From Dolomedes plantarius (Eukaryota > Arthropoda > Arachnida > Araneae > Dolomedidae): a stretch of 64,000 bases of DNA. This document shows positions 33,201 to 44,174 of this stretch, piece after piece. Position 1 is the stretch's first letter, and each line of letters opens with the position of its first letter. Location of the stretch: positions 203,613,661-203,677,660 of the forward strand of contig OU015490.1 of NCBI GenBank assembly GCA_907164885.2. Reading direction: 5' to 3'. The translations under genes were made by a program, and so were the position numbers. The notes beneath the pieces were generated by a model. That model did not search any database. It saw only the letters and a program-made list of their open reading frames with translations, and was not told the origin of the DNA.

Positions 33201-34128
33201 GGAGCAGAAAGACAGTCAGCTTTGATGAAATTAAGGTATAGGGAAGATACTCTCTATCTCAGCAGCGAAGTAAAGAACACTTTTATAAAAATCCAGGTTA
33301 TGATCTTAATAAAGAAAATAAATTTCTTAAACCGAAACATTGTCAGTATTGATGTCAATTCTTGTCTTTTTGAACATACATCATTAAAATAATGCAATAA
33401 AAAATGGAAAAAAAGATCCTTCGTTTGCCGGAAGTCGAACGCGGGTCAACAGCTTGGATGGTAGCTATGCTAACCATTATACCACCGACGCTCCACGCAA
33501 GTACCTCAAGGTTTTCTTTATAAGACTACAAATGCAGTCACCTTTGATAAAATCGAGGAATAGGGAAGGTAATCTGTATCTCAGCAGCGAATAAAAGAAC
33601 ACATTTACAGAAATCTAGTTTATGTTCTTAATTAAGACAATAATTAACGTCAACCTCAACAATGTAAGTGATGCTAATTCTTGTCTTTTTGATCATTTAT
33701 AAGTAAAAAATGCGACGAAAAAACTCAAAAATATGCTTGTGTAGGCTCGGAGCCGAACCCGGGTCAACTGCTTCGAAGGCAGTATGCTAACCCTTATACC
33801 ACCGACGTTCCACATCAGTAACTCAAGGTTTTGAATAAAGGAGCAGAAAGACGGTCATCTTTGATGAAATTTAGGTATAGGGAATATACTCTCTATCTGA
33901 GCTGCGAAGCAAAGAACACTTTTACAAAAATCTATTTTACGTTCTTAATTAAGACAATAATTAACGTCAACCTAAACATTGTCAATGTTGATGCAAATTC
34001 TTGTCTTTTTGATCATTTATAAGTAAAAAAATGCAACGAAAAATCTCAAAAATATCCTTGCGTTGGCCGGGAGTCGAACCTGGGTCAACTGCTTGAAAGT
34101 CACTATTCTAACCGTTTTACAATGGACG
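30291..34128 (-). pseudogene. Decayed tRNA-Gly copies, left block
   Basis: Copies (plus coordinates, approximate; anticodon): 30291-30362 TCC with broken T arm; 30612-30682 TCG; 30933-31004 TCC with broken A box; 31254-31325 TAC; 31579-31650 TCC; 31901-31970 ACC; about 32221-32290 TCC, very diverged; 32847-32860, 5' end only; 33109-33169 TCC with an 11-nt deletion across the 3' acceptor and T arm; 33420-33491 TCC; 33735-33806 TCG; 34059-34128 TTC. Stems are interrupted in all, so none is likely functional. Confidence 0.8.
32534..32605 (-). tRNA. tRNA-Gly(UCC), near-intact copy
   Basis: This 72-nt copy keeps the TCC anticodon, the A box and the B box (GGTTCGATTCC). One acceptor pair (A3-C70) and one T-stem pair are mismatched. 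On the minus strand a T-rich stretch (GGATTTTATTGCC) follows the 3' end. Possibly transcribed. Confidence 0.6.
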
Positions 34129-34440
34129 CACCACACCAGTAGCTCAAGTTTTTGCTAAAGGAGCAGAAAGACAGTCATCTTTGATCAAATTGAGGTATAG
34201 GGAAGATACTCTCTTTCTGAGCAGCGAAGCAAAGAACACTTTTATAGGAATCATGGATATGTTCTTAATTAAGAAAATAAATTACTTAAACCTAAACATT
34301 GTCAGTATTGATGTCAATTCTTGTCTTTTTGAACATACATCATTAAAATAATGCGATAAAAAAAGAAAAAACAACCTTGCGTCGGCTGGGAGTCGAGTCT
34401 GGTTCAACTACTTGCAAGGCAACTATGCTAACCGTTATAC

Positions 34441-34644
34441 CAGGAATAAAAAAGCGGTCCATCGCGATCGATCAGTCGATCTTCGACATGATTTTAGTCT
34501 ATCGCGAGCCATAATTTCATAAATATATGGACTATGTTAGTTCTAAACAGCTCATTTTCCATTTAAAAAATGATAACTCGTCGACCGACTAATAAAAAAT
34601 TATAAAAAAGTCGATCGCCAACTAAAAATGGTTGGCCAACCCTG
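34441..34644. mobile_element. 204-bp hAT-type MITE in a tRNA copy (a)
   Basis: The right end read inward is CAGGGTTGGCCAACC; the left end starts CAGGAATAAAAAAGCGG and is diverged. Eight-base flanks CGTTATAC and CGGTATAC are the tRNA sequence duplicated. The insertion point is in the D arm of the tRNA copy. The interior has ATCGATCAGTCGATC and similar GATC-rich repeats. Confidence 0.75.
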
Positions 34645-35099
34645 CGGTATACCACAGACGCTCTTACCAGCCACTCAATGTTTTGTCTAATAGACCAGAA
34701 AAACTGTCAGCTTTGATGACATCGAGGTAAAGGTTAGGCGCGGTGTATCTTAGCAACGAAGCAAAGAACACTTTTATAGAAATCTAGTTTACGTTCGTAT
34801 TTAAGAAAATAATTGACGTCAACCTAGACATTGTAAGTGTTGATACAAATTCTTGTCTTTTTGAACATTTATAAGAAAAAAAATGCGACAAAAAATCTCA
34901 AAAATATCCTTGCGTCGGCCGGGAGTCGAACCCGGGTCAACTACTTGCATGACAGCTATGCTTTATAGAAATCCAGTTTATGTTCTTAATTATGAAAATA
35001 AATTACTTAAACCTAAACATTGTCAGTATTGATGTCAATTCTTGTCTTTTTAAAGATACATCATTAAAATAATGTCATAAAAAATGGAAAAAACAACCT

Positions 35100-35171
35100 T
35101 GCGTCGGCCGGGAGTCGAACCCGGGTCAACTGCTTGGAAGGCAAGTACGCTAATCGTTATACTACCGACGC
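35100..35171 (-). tRNA. tRNA-Gly(UCC), near-intact copy
   Basis: Acceptor and T stems are fully paired, the anticodon is TCC, and a T-run (GTTGTTTTTTCC) follows. The anticodon stem has a G-U and one mismatched closing pair. With the acceptor, T arm and B box intact, this is one of the best copies in the array. Confidence 0.65.
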
Positions 35172-35927
35172 CCCACGTCAGTCCCTCAAGCTATTGTCTA
35201 AAAGGCCAGTTACGTTTAAAAATCCAGTTTACGTTCTTAATTAAGAAAAACAATTATTACAACCTAAACATTGTCAATATTGATGTAAATTCTTATCTTT
35301 TTGAACATGCATAAGCAAAAAGTTCCACCAACATGCATAAGTACCACCGACGCTCTACGCAAGTCACTCAAGGTTTTCTTTATAAATCTAGAAAAACAGT
35401 CGTCTTTGATGAAATCGAGGAATAGGGAAGATAATCTGCATCTCAGCAGCAAAGAAAAAAAAACACTTTTACAGAAATCTAGTTTATGTTCTTAAATAAG
35501 ACGGTAATTAACGTCAACCTAAACATTGTCAGTGATGCAAATTCTTGTCTTTTCGATCATTTATAACTAAAAAAAAAATGCGACGAAAAAAATCAAAAAT
35601 ATCCTTCCGTCGACCGGGAGTCGAACTCGGGTCAACTGCTTGGATGGCAGCCAAGATAACCCTTATACCACCGACACTCCATATCAATAACTCAAGGTTA
35701 TGTCTAAAGGAGCAGAAAGACAGTCATCTTTGATGAGATTGAGGTATAGGGAAGATACTGTCTATCTCAGCATCGAAGCAAAGATATCGTTCATAGAAAT
35801 CCAGGTTATGATCTTAATTAAGAAAATAAATTTCTTAAACCTAAACATTGTCAGTATTGATGTCAATTCTTGTCTTTTTGAGCATACATCATTAAAATAA
35901 TGCGATAAAAAGTGGGAAAAACATCCT

Positions 35928-35999
35928 TGCGTCGGCCGGGAGTCGAACCCGGGTCAACTGCTTGGAAGGCAGATATGCTAATTGATATACCTCCGACGC
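35928..35999 (-). tRNA. tRNA-Gly(UCC), D-loop altered
   Basis: The anticodon (TCC) and T arm are canonical and the acceptor is fully paired, but the D-loop GG of the consensus is replaced (TATCAATTAGC), which should weaken the A box and the D-T loop contact. Probably a pseudogene or a poorly transcribed copy. Confidence 0.5.
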
Positions 36000-36880
36000 T
36001 CCACGCAAGTCACTCAAGGTTTTAAGACCAGGTGACAGTCAGCTTTGATGAAATCGAGGAAAAGGGAACACGCGCTGTAACTTCGTTGCAAAGCAAAGAA
36101 CACTTATATAGAAATCCAGTTTACGTTCTTAATTAAGGAAATAATTTACTACAACCTAAACATTGTCAGTGTTTATGCAATATCTCTTCTTTTTGGACAT
36201 GCATGAGTAATAAAATGCGACGCATGGATGCACAAAAACATCCATGCGTCGGTCGGGAGTCGAGCATGTCTCAACTGCGTGCAAGATAGCTATGCTAACC
36301 GTTATACCACCGACGTTCAATGTTAGTCATTCAAGGTTTTTTTTTATAAGACCAGAAAGACAGTCAGCTTTGATGATATCGAGGAATAGGGAAAATAATC
36401 TGTATCTCAGCTGAGAAGCAAAGGACACTTTTACAGAAATCTAGTTTCTGTTCTTAATTAAGATAATAATTAACGTCAACCTAAACATAGTGATACTAAT
36501 TCTTGTCTTTTTGATCATTTATAAGTAAAAAAATGCGACAAAAAAATCAAAAATATCCTTCCGTCTGCCGGGAGTCGAATCCAGGTGAACTGCTTTGAAG
36601 GAAGTTATGCTAACCCTTATACCACCGACGATCCACATCAGCAACTCAAGGTTTTGGCTAAAGGAGCAGAAAGACAGTCATCTTTGATGAAATTGAGGTT
36701 TACGTATGATACTCTCTATCTCAGCTGCGAAGCAAAGAACACTTTTATAGAAATCCAGGCTATCTTCTAAATTAAGAAAATAAATTACTTAAAAATAAAC
36801 ATTGTCAGTAATGATGTCAATTCTTGTCTTTTTTAACAAACATCATTAAAATAATGCGATAAAAATGGAAAAATCATCCT

Positions 36881-36952
36881 TGTGTCGGCCGGAAGTCGAA
36901 CCCGGGTAAACTGCTTGGAAGGCAGCTATGATAACCGTTATACCACCGACGC
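36881..36952 (-). tRNA. tRNA-Gly(UCC), near-intact copy
   Basis: TCC anticodon and full length. One acceptor mismatch (C2-A71), a G-U in the T stem, and a GTTAGC to GTTATC change in the D arm. On the minus strand GGATGATTTTTCC follows the 3' end, a possible terminator. Confidence 0.55.
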
Positions 36953-38093
36953 TCCACATCAGTATCTCAAGGTTTTGTCTAAAGGAGCAGAAAGACAGTG
37001 AGATTTAATGATATTGAGGTATTGAGGTGAGGTTGAGGTATAGGAAACTCTCTATCTCAGCAAAAAAAGCAAAGAACACTTTTCTAGAAATCCAAGTTAT
37101 GTTCTTAATTAAAAAAATAAAATACTTAAACTTAAACATTGTCAGTATTGATGTGAATTCTTGTCTTTTTGAACATATACCATTAAAATAATGCGATGAA
37201 AAGTGGAAAAATTATCGTTGCGTCGGCCGGGAGTCGAAACCGGGTCAACTGCTTGGAACGCAGCTATGCTAACCGTTATACCACAACGCTCAACTTCAGT
37301 ATTTAAAGGTTTTGTCTAAAAGAGCAGAAAGACAGTCAGCTTTGACGAAATTAAGGTATAGGGAAGAAACTCTCTATCTCAGGAAAAAAGGCAAACAACA
37401 CTTTTATAGAACTCCAGGTTATGTACTTAATTAAGAAAATAAATTACTTAAAACTAAACATTGTCAGTATTGATGTCAATTCTTGTCGGTTTGAACATAC
37501 ACCATTAAAATAATACGACGAAAAACATCAAGAATATCCTTGCGTCGGCAGGGGAGACTGCTTAGAAGGCAGCTATGCTAACCGTTATACCACCGACGCT
37601 CCTCATCAGCAACTCAAGGTTTTGTCTAAAGGAGCAGAAAGACAGTCAGCTTTGATGAAATTGAGGTGTAGGTAGGAAACTCTTTATCTCAGCAGCAAAG
37701 CAAAGAACACTTTTATAGAAATCCAGGTTATGTACATAATTAAGAAAATAAATTACTTAAACCTAAACATTGTCAGTATTAATGTCAATTCTTGTCTTTT
37801 TGAACATACATCCTTAAAATAATGCGATAAAAAGTTGAAAAAACATCCTTGCGTCGGTCGAGAATCGAAACCGGGTCAACTGCTTGAAAGGCAGCTATGC
37901 TAATTGTTATACCTCCGACGGTCCACGCAAGTCACTAAAGATTTTCTTTATTAGACTAGAAAGACAGTCAGCTTTGATGAAATTGAGGAAAAGGGAAGAT
38001 GCGCTGTATCTTCGTTGCAAAGCAAAGAACACTTATATAGAAATCCAGTTTACGTTCTTAATTAAGGAAATAATTTACTACAACCTAAACTTT

Positions 38094-39548
38094 AGCTGCG
38101 TTTACATGGACAACAATAATACCCAGGATTTACCCTCTAAAAGGGAAATCCTTTGAAGTCCGTTTACACGGGCAACATTTTCGTCCTGCTTTTACCCGTC
38201 TTACCGGAAGTAAAGGCCATCACATGATTCTGCGAAAGTGATCCTCATACACCATCATTCCTTGTAAATCACGTTGTGGGTTCGACCCCAGCCGGTGTCG
38301 TACTTTTTCAAATTCACTCTATTGCTATTTTTAGCTTTCCCCTTTAGAACTCCGCATTTATCTCATTAAGAAGTGTATGGTTCTGCCGAGGGCCTTTTAT
38401 TTTTTCAATTGCTGTTCTTTTGACCTCGTGTTCTTAAATTTTAAAAATAACAAAAACAAAAATCATAAAACTTTAAAAATAAAAAAAACTGAAAAACTTA
38501 CAAAATATTTTTTGTATTCTTATATCTGCTTTTCTGTGCCTCTTAACATTATTACTTTTTTGTTTTCCGTGGATCATTAGTCTTATCTAATTTTTCTTCT
38601 AAATTTTCTTAACTTGTAACTCTATATTTTTTCTCTTAAAATTAAATTTTTTGTTTTAATTTAACTTTACTGTTAAATTTGTTTTCCTTTTACCCCCGTT
38701 ATTCTTACCTTAATATATTAATTCATTACTTAAATTTTTAACTACTGAGCACTCCTACCATGATTACATATATCTTGCTTACAGGAGATAAAATCGACAC
38801 GACGACGGTACTCCTCTTCTAAAACACAATTACGTCTGCGTCTATTTATAATTTAAATGCAGCACATGTCAGTCGCTGTTCATAATCATGGAACGTTTAC
38901 GATTTTTTCTGTTGTTTTTAAAAATAAATTCAGAAAATAGATTGGAAAAAAGGAATATAAGAAATAGAAGATTGATGCGGATATTAGACATAATCGTACA
39001 ATCTGTGGCTTCATCGCTAGATTAAAAATAATTAATTTATAAATTTTGATGTTACGTTTAATTATTGATTATACTTATTAAATTTAATAATTTTACCATA
39101 ACACTTTAAATGAAAATGTTATTGAAATTTTATTGAAATGAAATTTTATTTCTTATTTTACGTACCAGATGGCAGTACCAGTCTATTTATAATGTAATTT
39201 GAGATGGGTGTTTTTAAAACTAGATGTGTCAGATCAATAAATAAATGAAATCCTCCGGAAAAAAATAGGCACTTTTCTACAGTTTTCTAGAAAATTATGC
39301 GATTGTTAAGGGGTTCCAGATCCCTCCATCGATCATTTGGCTGCATTTTCATGGATTCGCACATGTTCAAATCCGCCATGTTTGTTTACTACTAGCTTCC
39401 TGCTTCGAAATACATCATGGGTAATTATTGGGTTTTATCCTAGTTCGAAGCAGGGTCGAAATTCCACCCTGCATTTTTCCCTATCGTAGGGAAAAAGCAA
39501 GAAACGACCCTGCGTTGACCCGGGTTTTTGGCACATGTAAACGGCACT
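38094..39548 (+). mobile_element. 1.45-kb TIR element, copy 2, inserted in the tRNA array
   Basis: It is nearly identical to 23101-24542, including ends AGCTGCGTTTACATGG and ATGTAAACGGCACT. The array sequence CCTAAACATTGTCAG is split into CCTAAAC-TTT and ATTGTCTG, consistent with a 3-bp target duplication with one change. Noncoding. Confidence 0.85.
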
Positions 39549-39628
39549 ATTGTCTGTGTTGATGCAAAATCTTATCTTTTCATTATGTATAAGTTAAGAA
39601 ATGCGATGAAAATTCTCAAAAGTATCCT

Positions 39629-39700
39629 TGCGTCGGCCGGGAGTCGAACCCGGGTCAACTCCTTGAAAGGCAGTTATACAAACCGTTGTACCACCAACGC
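39629..39700 (-). tRNA. tRNA-Gly-derived copy with UUC anticodon
   Basis: Acceptor and T arms are fully paired and the B box is intact, but the anticodon reads TTC, the Glu anticodon, by one C-to-T change. One anticodon-stem mismatch. The rest of the molecule is Gly-like, so charging identity is unclear; it may be a decayed gene. Confidence 0.4.
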
Positions 39701-40581
39701 CCCTCGTCAGTGAATCAAGCTATTGTCTAAAAGGCCAGAAAAATAGTCAGCTTTGATGAAATCGAGTTAAAGGGAAGATACGCTGTATCTTAGCAGCGAA
39801 GCAAAGAACATTTATATAGAAATCCAGTTTACGTTCTTAAGTAAGAAAATAATTTACTACAACCTAAACATTGTCAGTGCTGACGTAAATTCTTGTCTTT
39901 TTGAACATGTATAAGGGAAAAAATGAGACGAAAAATGGGAAAATCAACCTTGTGTCAGCCGGGAGTCGAACCCGGATCTGCTGCTTAGAAGGCAGCTATG
40001 CTAACCGTTATACCACCGACACTCCACGGAAGACACTCAAGGTTTTCTTTATAAGACCAGAAAGACAGTCGTCTTTGAGGAAATCGAGGAATAGGGAAGA
40101 AAATCTATATCTCAGCAGCGAAGCAAAGAACACTTTTACAGAAATCTAATTTACGTTCTTAATTAAGACAATGATTAACGTCAACCTAAACATTGTCAGT
40201 GATGCAATTTCTTGTCTTTTTGATCATTTATAAGTAAAAAATGCGACGAAAAATCTCAAAAATATCCTTGCGGCGACCCCAGGTAACCCCTGCTTGGAAG
40301 GCAGCTATGCTATCCGTTTTACCACCGACGCTCCACATCGGTAACTCACGGTTTTGTCTAAAGGAGCAGAAAGACAGTCATATTTGAAGAAATTGAGGTA
40401 TAGGGAAGATACTCTCTATCTCAGCAGCGAAGCAAAGAACAATTTTATAGAAATCCAGATCATGCTCTTAATTAAGAAAATAAATTTCTTAAACCGAAAC
40501 ATTGTCAGTATTGATGTCAATTCTTGTCTTTTTGAACATACATCATTAAAATAATGCGATGAAAAATGGAAAAAACATCAT

Positions 40582-40653
40582 TGCGTCGGCCGGGAGTCGA
40601 ACCCTGGTGAACTGCTTGGAAGGCAGCTATGCTAACCGTTATATCACCGACGC
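40582..40653 (-). tRNA. tRNA-Gly(UCC), near-intact copy
   Basis: Acceptor stem fully paired, TCC anticodon, canonical anticodon stem, B box GGGTTCGACTCC. One T-stem mismatch. GTTTTTTCC follows on the minus strand. It is about 115 bp right-to-left from the pogo-like insertion at 40768. Confidence 0.65.
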
Positions 40654-40767
40654 TCCACGAAACTCTCTCAATGTTTTCTGTATAAGAACAGAAAGACTGT
40701 CAGCTTTGATGAACTCGAAGGAAAGGGACTATGCGCTGTATCTTCGCTGCAAAGCAAAGAACACTTA

Positions 40768-43489
40768 GGGGAACACGGGGTAGAACGAGGTTCGGGGCGG
40801 AATGAAGTTTGACGTTTTTAGGTGTCAAGGAGATGTTGCCAGCCACCGGCAACAAGTACAACTAAACAAACGTATTGCTGCTCAACTTCGACAGTCATTT
40901 TAGTATAGTTTACTCAAGTGTTGGTGTGTGCAATTTTCGTTGTGTGAATTTTTGCTCCTGTATTGTAACTTTTGATGATTTTGTAACCAAGGTAAGGTAT
41001 TATACTTATTTACATCACAACTATAGTTAGTACATTTTCGAATTTCGTTTACTTGTCTTTAGTTTCCTATAGTTAAACATTTGTTTACGTATCTTTCTCG
41101 AGTGACCTTACGTCCCTAACCTAAATCGTTTCCCTGGGGCGGAACGGGTGGGGCAGAATGGGGTAGTATCCCATTCTGCCCCGCAATGTTTTTAACTAAG
41201 AGATCGTTTTTTGTATGCCCCTAATTATTTTCCTTCAAATGGTTCGAGACTATAAGAAAAAACAAATAGGCAATCATGGTCTATTGAGGCATTGAACAAT
41301 GCTGTCGAGGCGGTTATTTCTGGAATATCTGGGTATTTGAAGTCTTAATCATCGAACCAATTTGATGTTCTCCAGTCTACTCTGGAAAGATACGTTAAAA
41401 AAAGAAAGGAAAATCCTGATTACAAGATGGATAAAACGGCTGGAAATTTTAAAAATGTATTTGCAGAAGAGCAGGAACTTGTGCTCGTTAACTACTTAAA
41501 AACTATGGAGGCTAGGTTATTCGGTCTAACAATGAAGGACTTGCGTAGCTGAGCTTATCAGGTGGCAGTAAGAAATGGCATTGGTCATAGATTTATAAAT
41601 GGAATCGCAGGCCAAGATTGGGTCAATCGATTCCTTAAGGGACATCCTACTTTATCTGTTCGCAAAGCCGAGGCAACATCTGGTGCAAGAGCCGCGGGAA
41701 TAAAGTAGCTGTCGATAGTTTTTTTTTCGTTGGTAACGAACTTACTTGACAAGCAAAATCTAACGGCTTCTCAAATATTTAATTGCGATGAAACGGGTAT
41801 GTCAGTGAACCTTAAAAAACAATCAAAGATCATAGCTTGCAGGGGGAAACGACAAGTCAGATCATTAATATCCTCAGAAAGAGGTGAAACTGTAACCTGC
41901 CTTATTTGTATATCGGCAAGCAGAGATTACATGCCCCCCGATGTTCATTTTTCCTCGAAAGTAGAAGTAGAAAGAATTTGAGTTAGGATTGCCATCAGGA
42001 GGTTGGGTTGAGGTGCACAGCACTGGATGGATAGCTGCTGAGTGATTTCTTGTATTGTTTCGAAAATTTGGGGAATTTTCAAAAGCATCAAAAGACTTTC
42101 CGGTTCTTCTTATGTCAGATGGCCACTCAACACATACGAAGAACCTTGAGGTTATAGACTGCGCGAAGGAGAGTGGCGTTTCGTTGCTATGTCTACCACC
42201 ACATTGCTCTCACAGACTTCAGCCACTTGATGTTTCTTTTATGAAGCCTTTAATTCTTCATTACAGCAATGAGCTTCGAAAATGACTACGAAGCAACCCA
42301 GGGAACGTCGTAACTCTCTTTTAAATTTCAACGCTTTTTGGATCATATTGTATCCAAAGCGCAACAATGAAAACTGCTATTAATGGTTTCCAAGCTACAG
42401 GAATATGGCCAACTGATCCATCCATATTCACCGACGCAGATTTTCCCCCAGCAGACACAACTGAAATCGGACTTGGTAGGCCTTCAGGTGAAGAGGTGAT
42501 AACATCCGGAGCTGAACAATTGGAATTGCCTTCGTCTACCACACCAGTTAAAAACACATGCATATCAGGTTGGATGATAAAGCTGGTAAGGTTTCAGCCA
42601 ACTCTAATGATGACACGCCGGTTAAGAAGGTCCGATTTGATGACACTTATTGTGCCACTCCTGGCTGCTCTTGGATGACAATTGACAACAGGGCCTCTTC
42701 ATTCCATGTTTCAGCTGAAATTCTAATCCCTATTCCAAAAGTTAAAGAAAGCACGAAAAGGACGAATAGGAAGAGGGGGAAGACGGCTGTCTTAAAAGTT
42801 TCCCCATACAAAAAATTGTTAGAAGCCGCTATTAAGGAAAAAGAAGAAAAGAACTTTGCTAAAGAAGAAAGAGCAAGGATAAAAATATTTAAGAAAGAGA
42901 ATAAAATTAAGCATGGAAAAAACAAGGGAAAAAGCCTGAAGATTGATAGAAAAAGAATTCTGGGGATTGTTCTGACTGCGAGTGTTTATATTGCGGTGAA
43001 TTTTACTCAGTCAGTTGAAGGCTGTGTCGCTTGTTCCATGTGCAAAAAATGAACACACAATCCCTGTGCGGCAATAGATAGCGAAGATGATGAGGCTGTC
43101 CTAGTGTGTGAATTTTGTGAATAGGCTTAAGAAAAGGACACAATCAATGAAAACCATAACGTTAATTAAACATTTATAATCACTTAAAACTAAATAAATA
43201 TAGAGCAAACTTATTTTTTCTGAATTTCCACTAGCTTATATGTTTTTAAAATTAATTGTCCTTACCACCCCGAGCTGCCCCGTGCCCGGGGTAGAACGGG
43301 GCAAATGACATAATTTACTGAAATTGAAAAAAAATATATTGCTCTTTTATTTTCTTACAATATTATTGTATTTTTGTGATTATTACATTATAATGTATTC
43401 ATAGAAAAATTTTCAACTCTCTTAATTAACCCTTTTGTATTTTTAAAACACATTTTCAACTTCGCACCCCGTTCTACCCCGGGTTCCCC
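40768..43489 (+). mobile_element. 2.7-kb pogo-like transposon inserted in the tRNA array
   Basis: The TIR GGGGAACACGGGGTAGAACG is inverted at the right end (GGGGAACCCGGGGTAGAACG). The array sequence CACTTATATAG is split with TA duplicated (40766-40767 and 43490-43491). It carries a broken DDE transposase gene on the plus strand. TA target and DDE type place it in the pogo/Tigger-like part of the Tc1/mariner superfamily. Confidence 0.88.
41240..43125 (+). pseudogene. Pogo-like DDE transposase with C-terminal PHD-like finger, broken
   Basis: Frames in order: an N-terminal part (about 41270-41710; STLERYVKKRKENP, DWVNRFLKGHPTLSVRKAE) as in psq/CENP-B-type DNA-binding domains; 41730-41981 with FNCDETGMSVN, the first catalytic Asp; 42055-42285 with LLMSDGHSTHT, the second Asp, and CLPPHCSHRLQPLDVSF; 42367-42560 with NGFQATGIWPTDPSIF; and 42558-43125 with a lysine-rich region and CVACSMCKK, then NPCAAIDSEDDEAVLVCEFC across a stop, a PHD-type zinc finger. 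Multiple stops and frameshifts show it is dead. Confidence 0.82.
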
Positions 43490-43690
43490 TATATAGAAAT
43501 ACAGTTTACGTTCTTAATTAAGGAAATTATTTACTACAACCTAAACATTGTCAATGTTGATGCAAAATCTTCTCTTTTTGAACATGCATAAGTTAAAAAA
43601 TGCGACGATAAATGGGAAAAACAACCTTGCGTCGGCCGTTAGTTGAACCCGGGTCAACTGCTTGGAAGGCAGCTATGCTAAACATTATAC

Positions 43691-43894
43691 CAGGTGTGGC
43701 CAACCGGTCGATCGAGATCGATCGGTCTATATTCGACATGATTTTAGTCGATCGCAAGCCATAATTTCATAAATATATGGACTATGTTAGTTCTAAGCGG
43801 CTCATTTTCCATTTAAAAAATGAGAACTAGTCGATCGCCGAATAAAAAATTATAGAAAAGTCGATCGCACACTAAAAATGGTTAGCCAACCCTT
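43691..43894. mobile_element. hAT-type MITE in a tRNA copy (b), followed by a partial duplicate
   Basis: It starts CAGGTGTGGCCAACCGG and ends with TTAGCCAACCCTT. Flanks CATTATAC and CCTTATAC sit at the same tRNA position as copies (a) and (c). A partial second copy follows at about 43915-44013, ending in TTAGCCAGCCTTACG before another ACCACCGACG tRNA remnant. Confidence 0.75.
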
Positions 43895-44174
43895 CCTTAT
43901 ACCACCGACTCTCTTAGCGATTCATTTTCCATTTTAAAAAATGAAAACTAATCGATCGCCGAATAAAAAATTATAGGAATGTCGACGCCAACTACAAATG
44001 ATTAGCCAGCCTTACGTTTTACCACCGACGCTCTTACGCGCCACTTTATGTTTTGTCTAAAAGAACAGAAAAACTGTCAGCTTTTATGAAATCGAGGTAT
44101 ATGTTAGAAGAGGTGTATCTTACCAGCGAAGAAAAGAAAACTTTTATAGAAATCTAGTTTACGTTCTTCATTAA

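Larger units (their letters stand above)
34378..37921 (-). pseudogene. Decayed tRNA-Gly copies, middle block
   Basis: Copies: 34378-34440 plus 34645-34665, TGC anticodon, split by a hAT-type MITE in the D arm; 34909-34963 TGC, 5' part lost; 35325-35356, 5' end only; about 35604-35675 TCC; 36243-36314 TGC; 36560-36631 TCA (reads UGA); 37219-37289 TCC with acceptor deletion; 37540-37600 TCT with T-arm deletion; 37850-37921 TTC. Anticodons differ from Gly by single substitutions. Confidence 0.8.
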
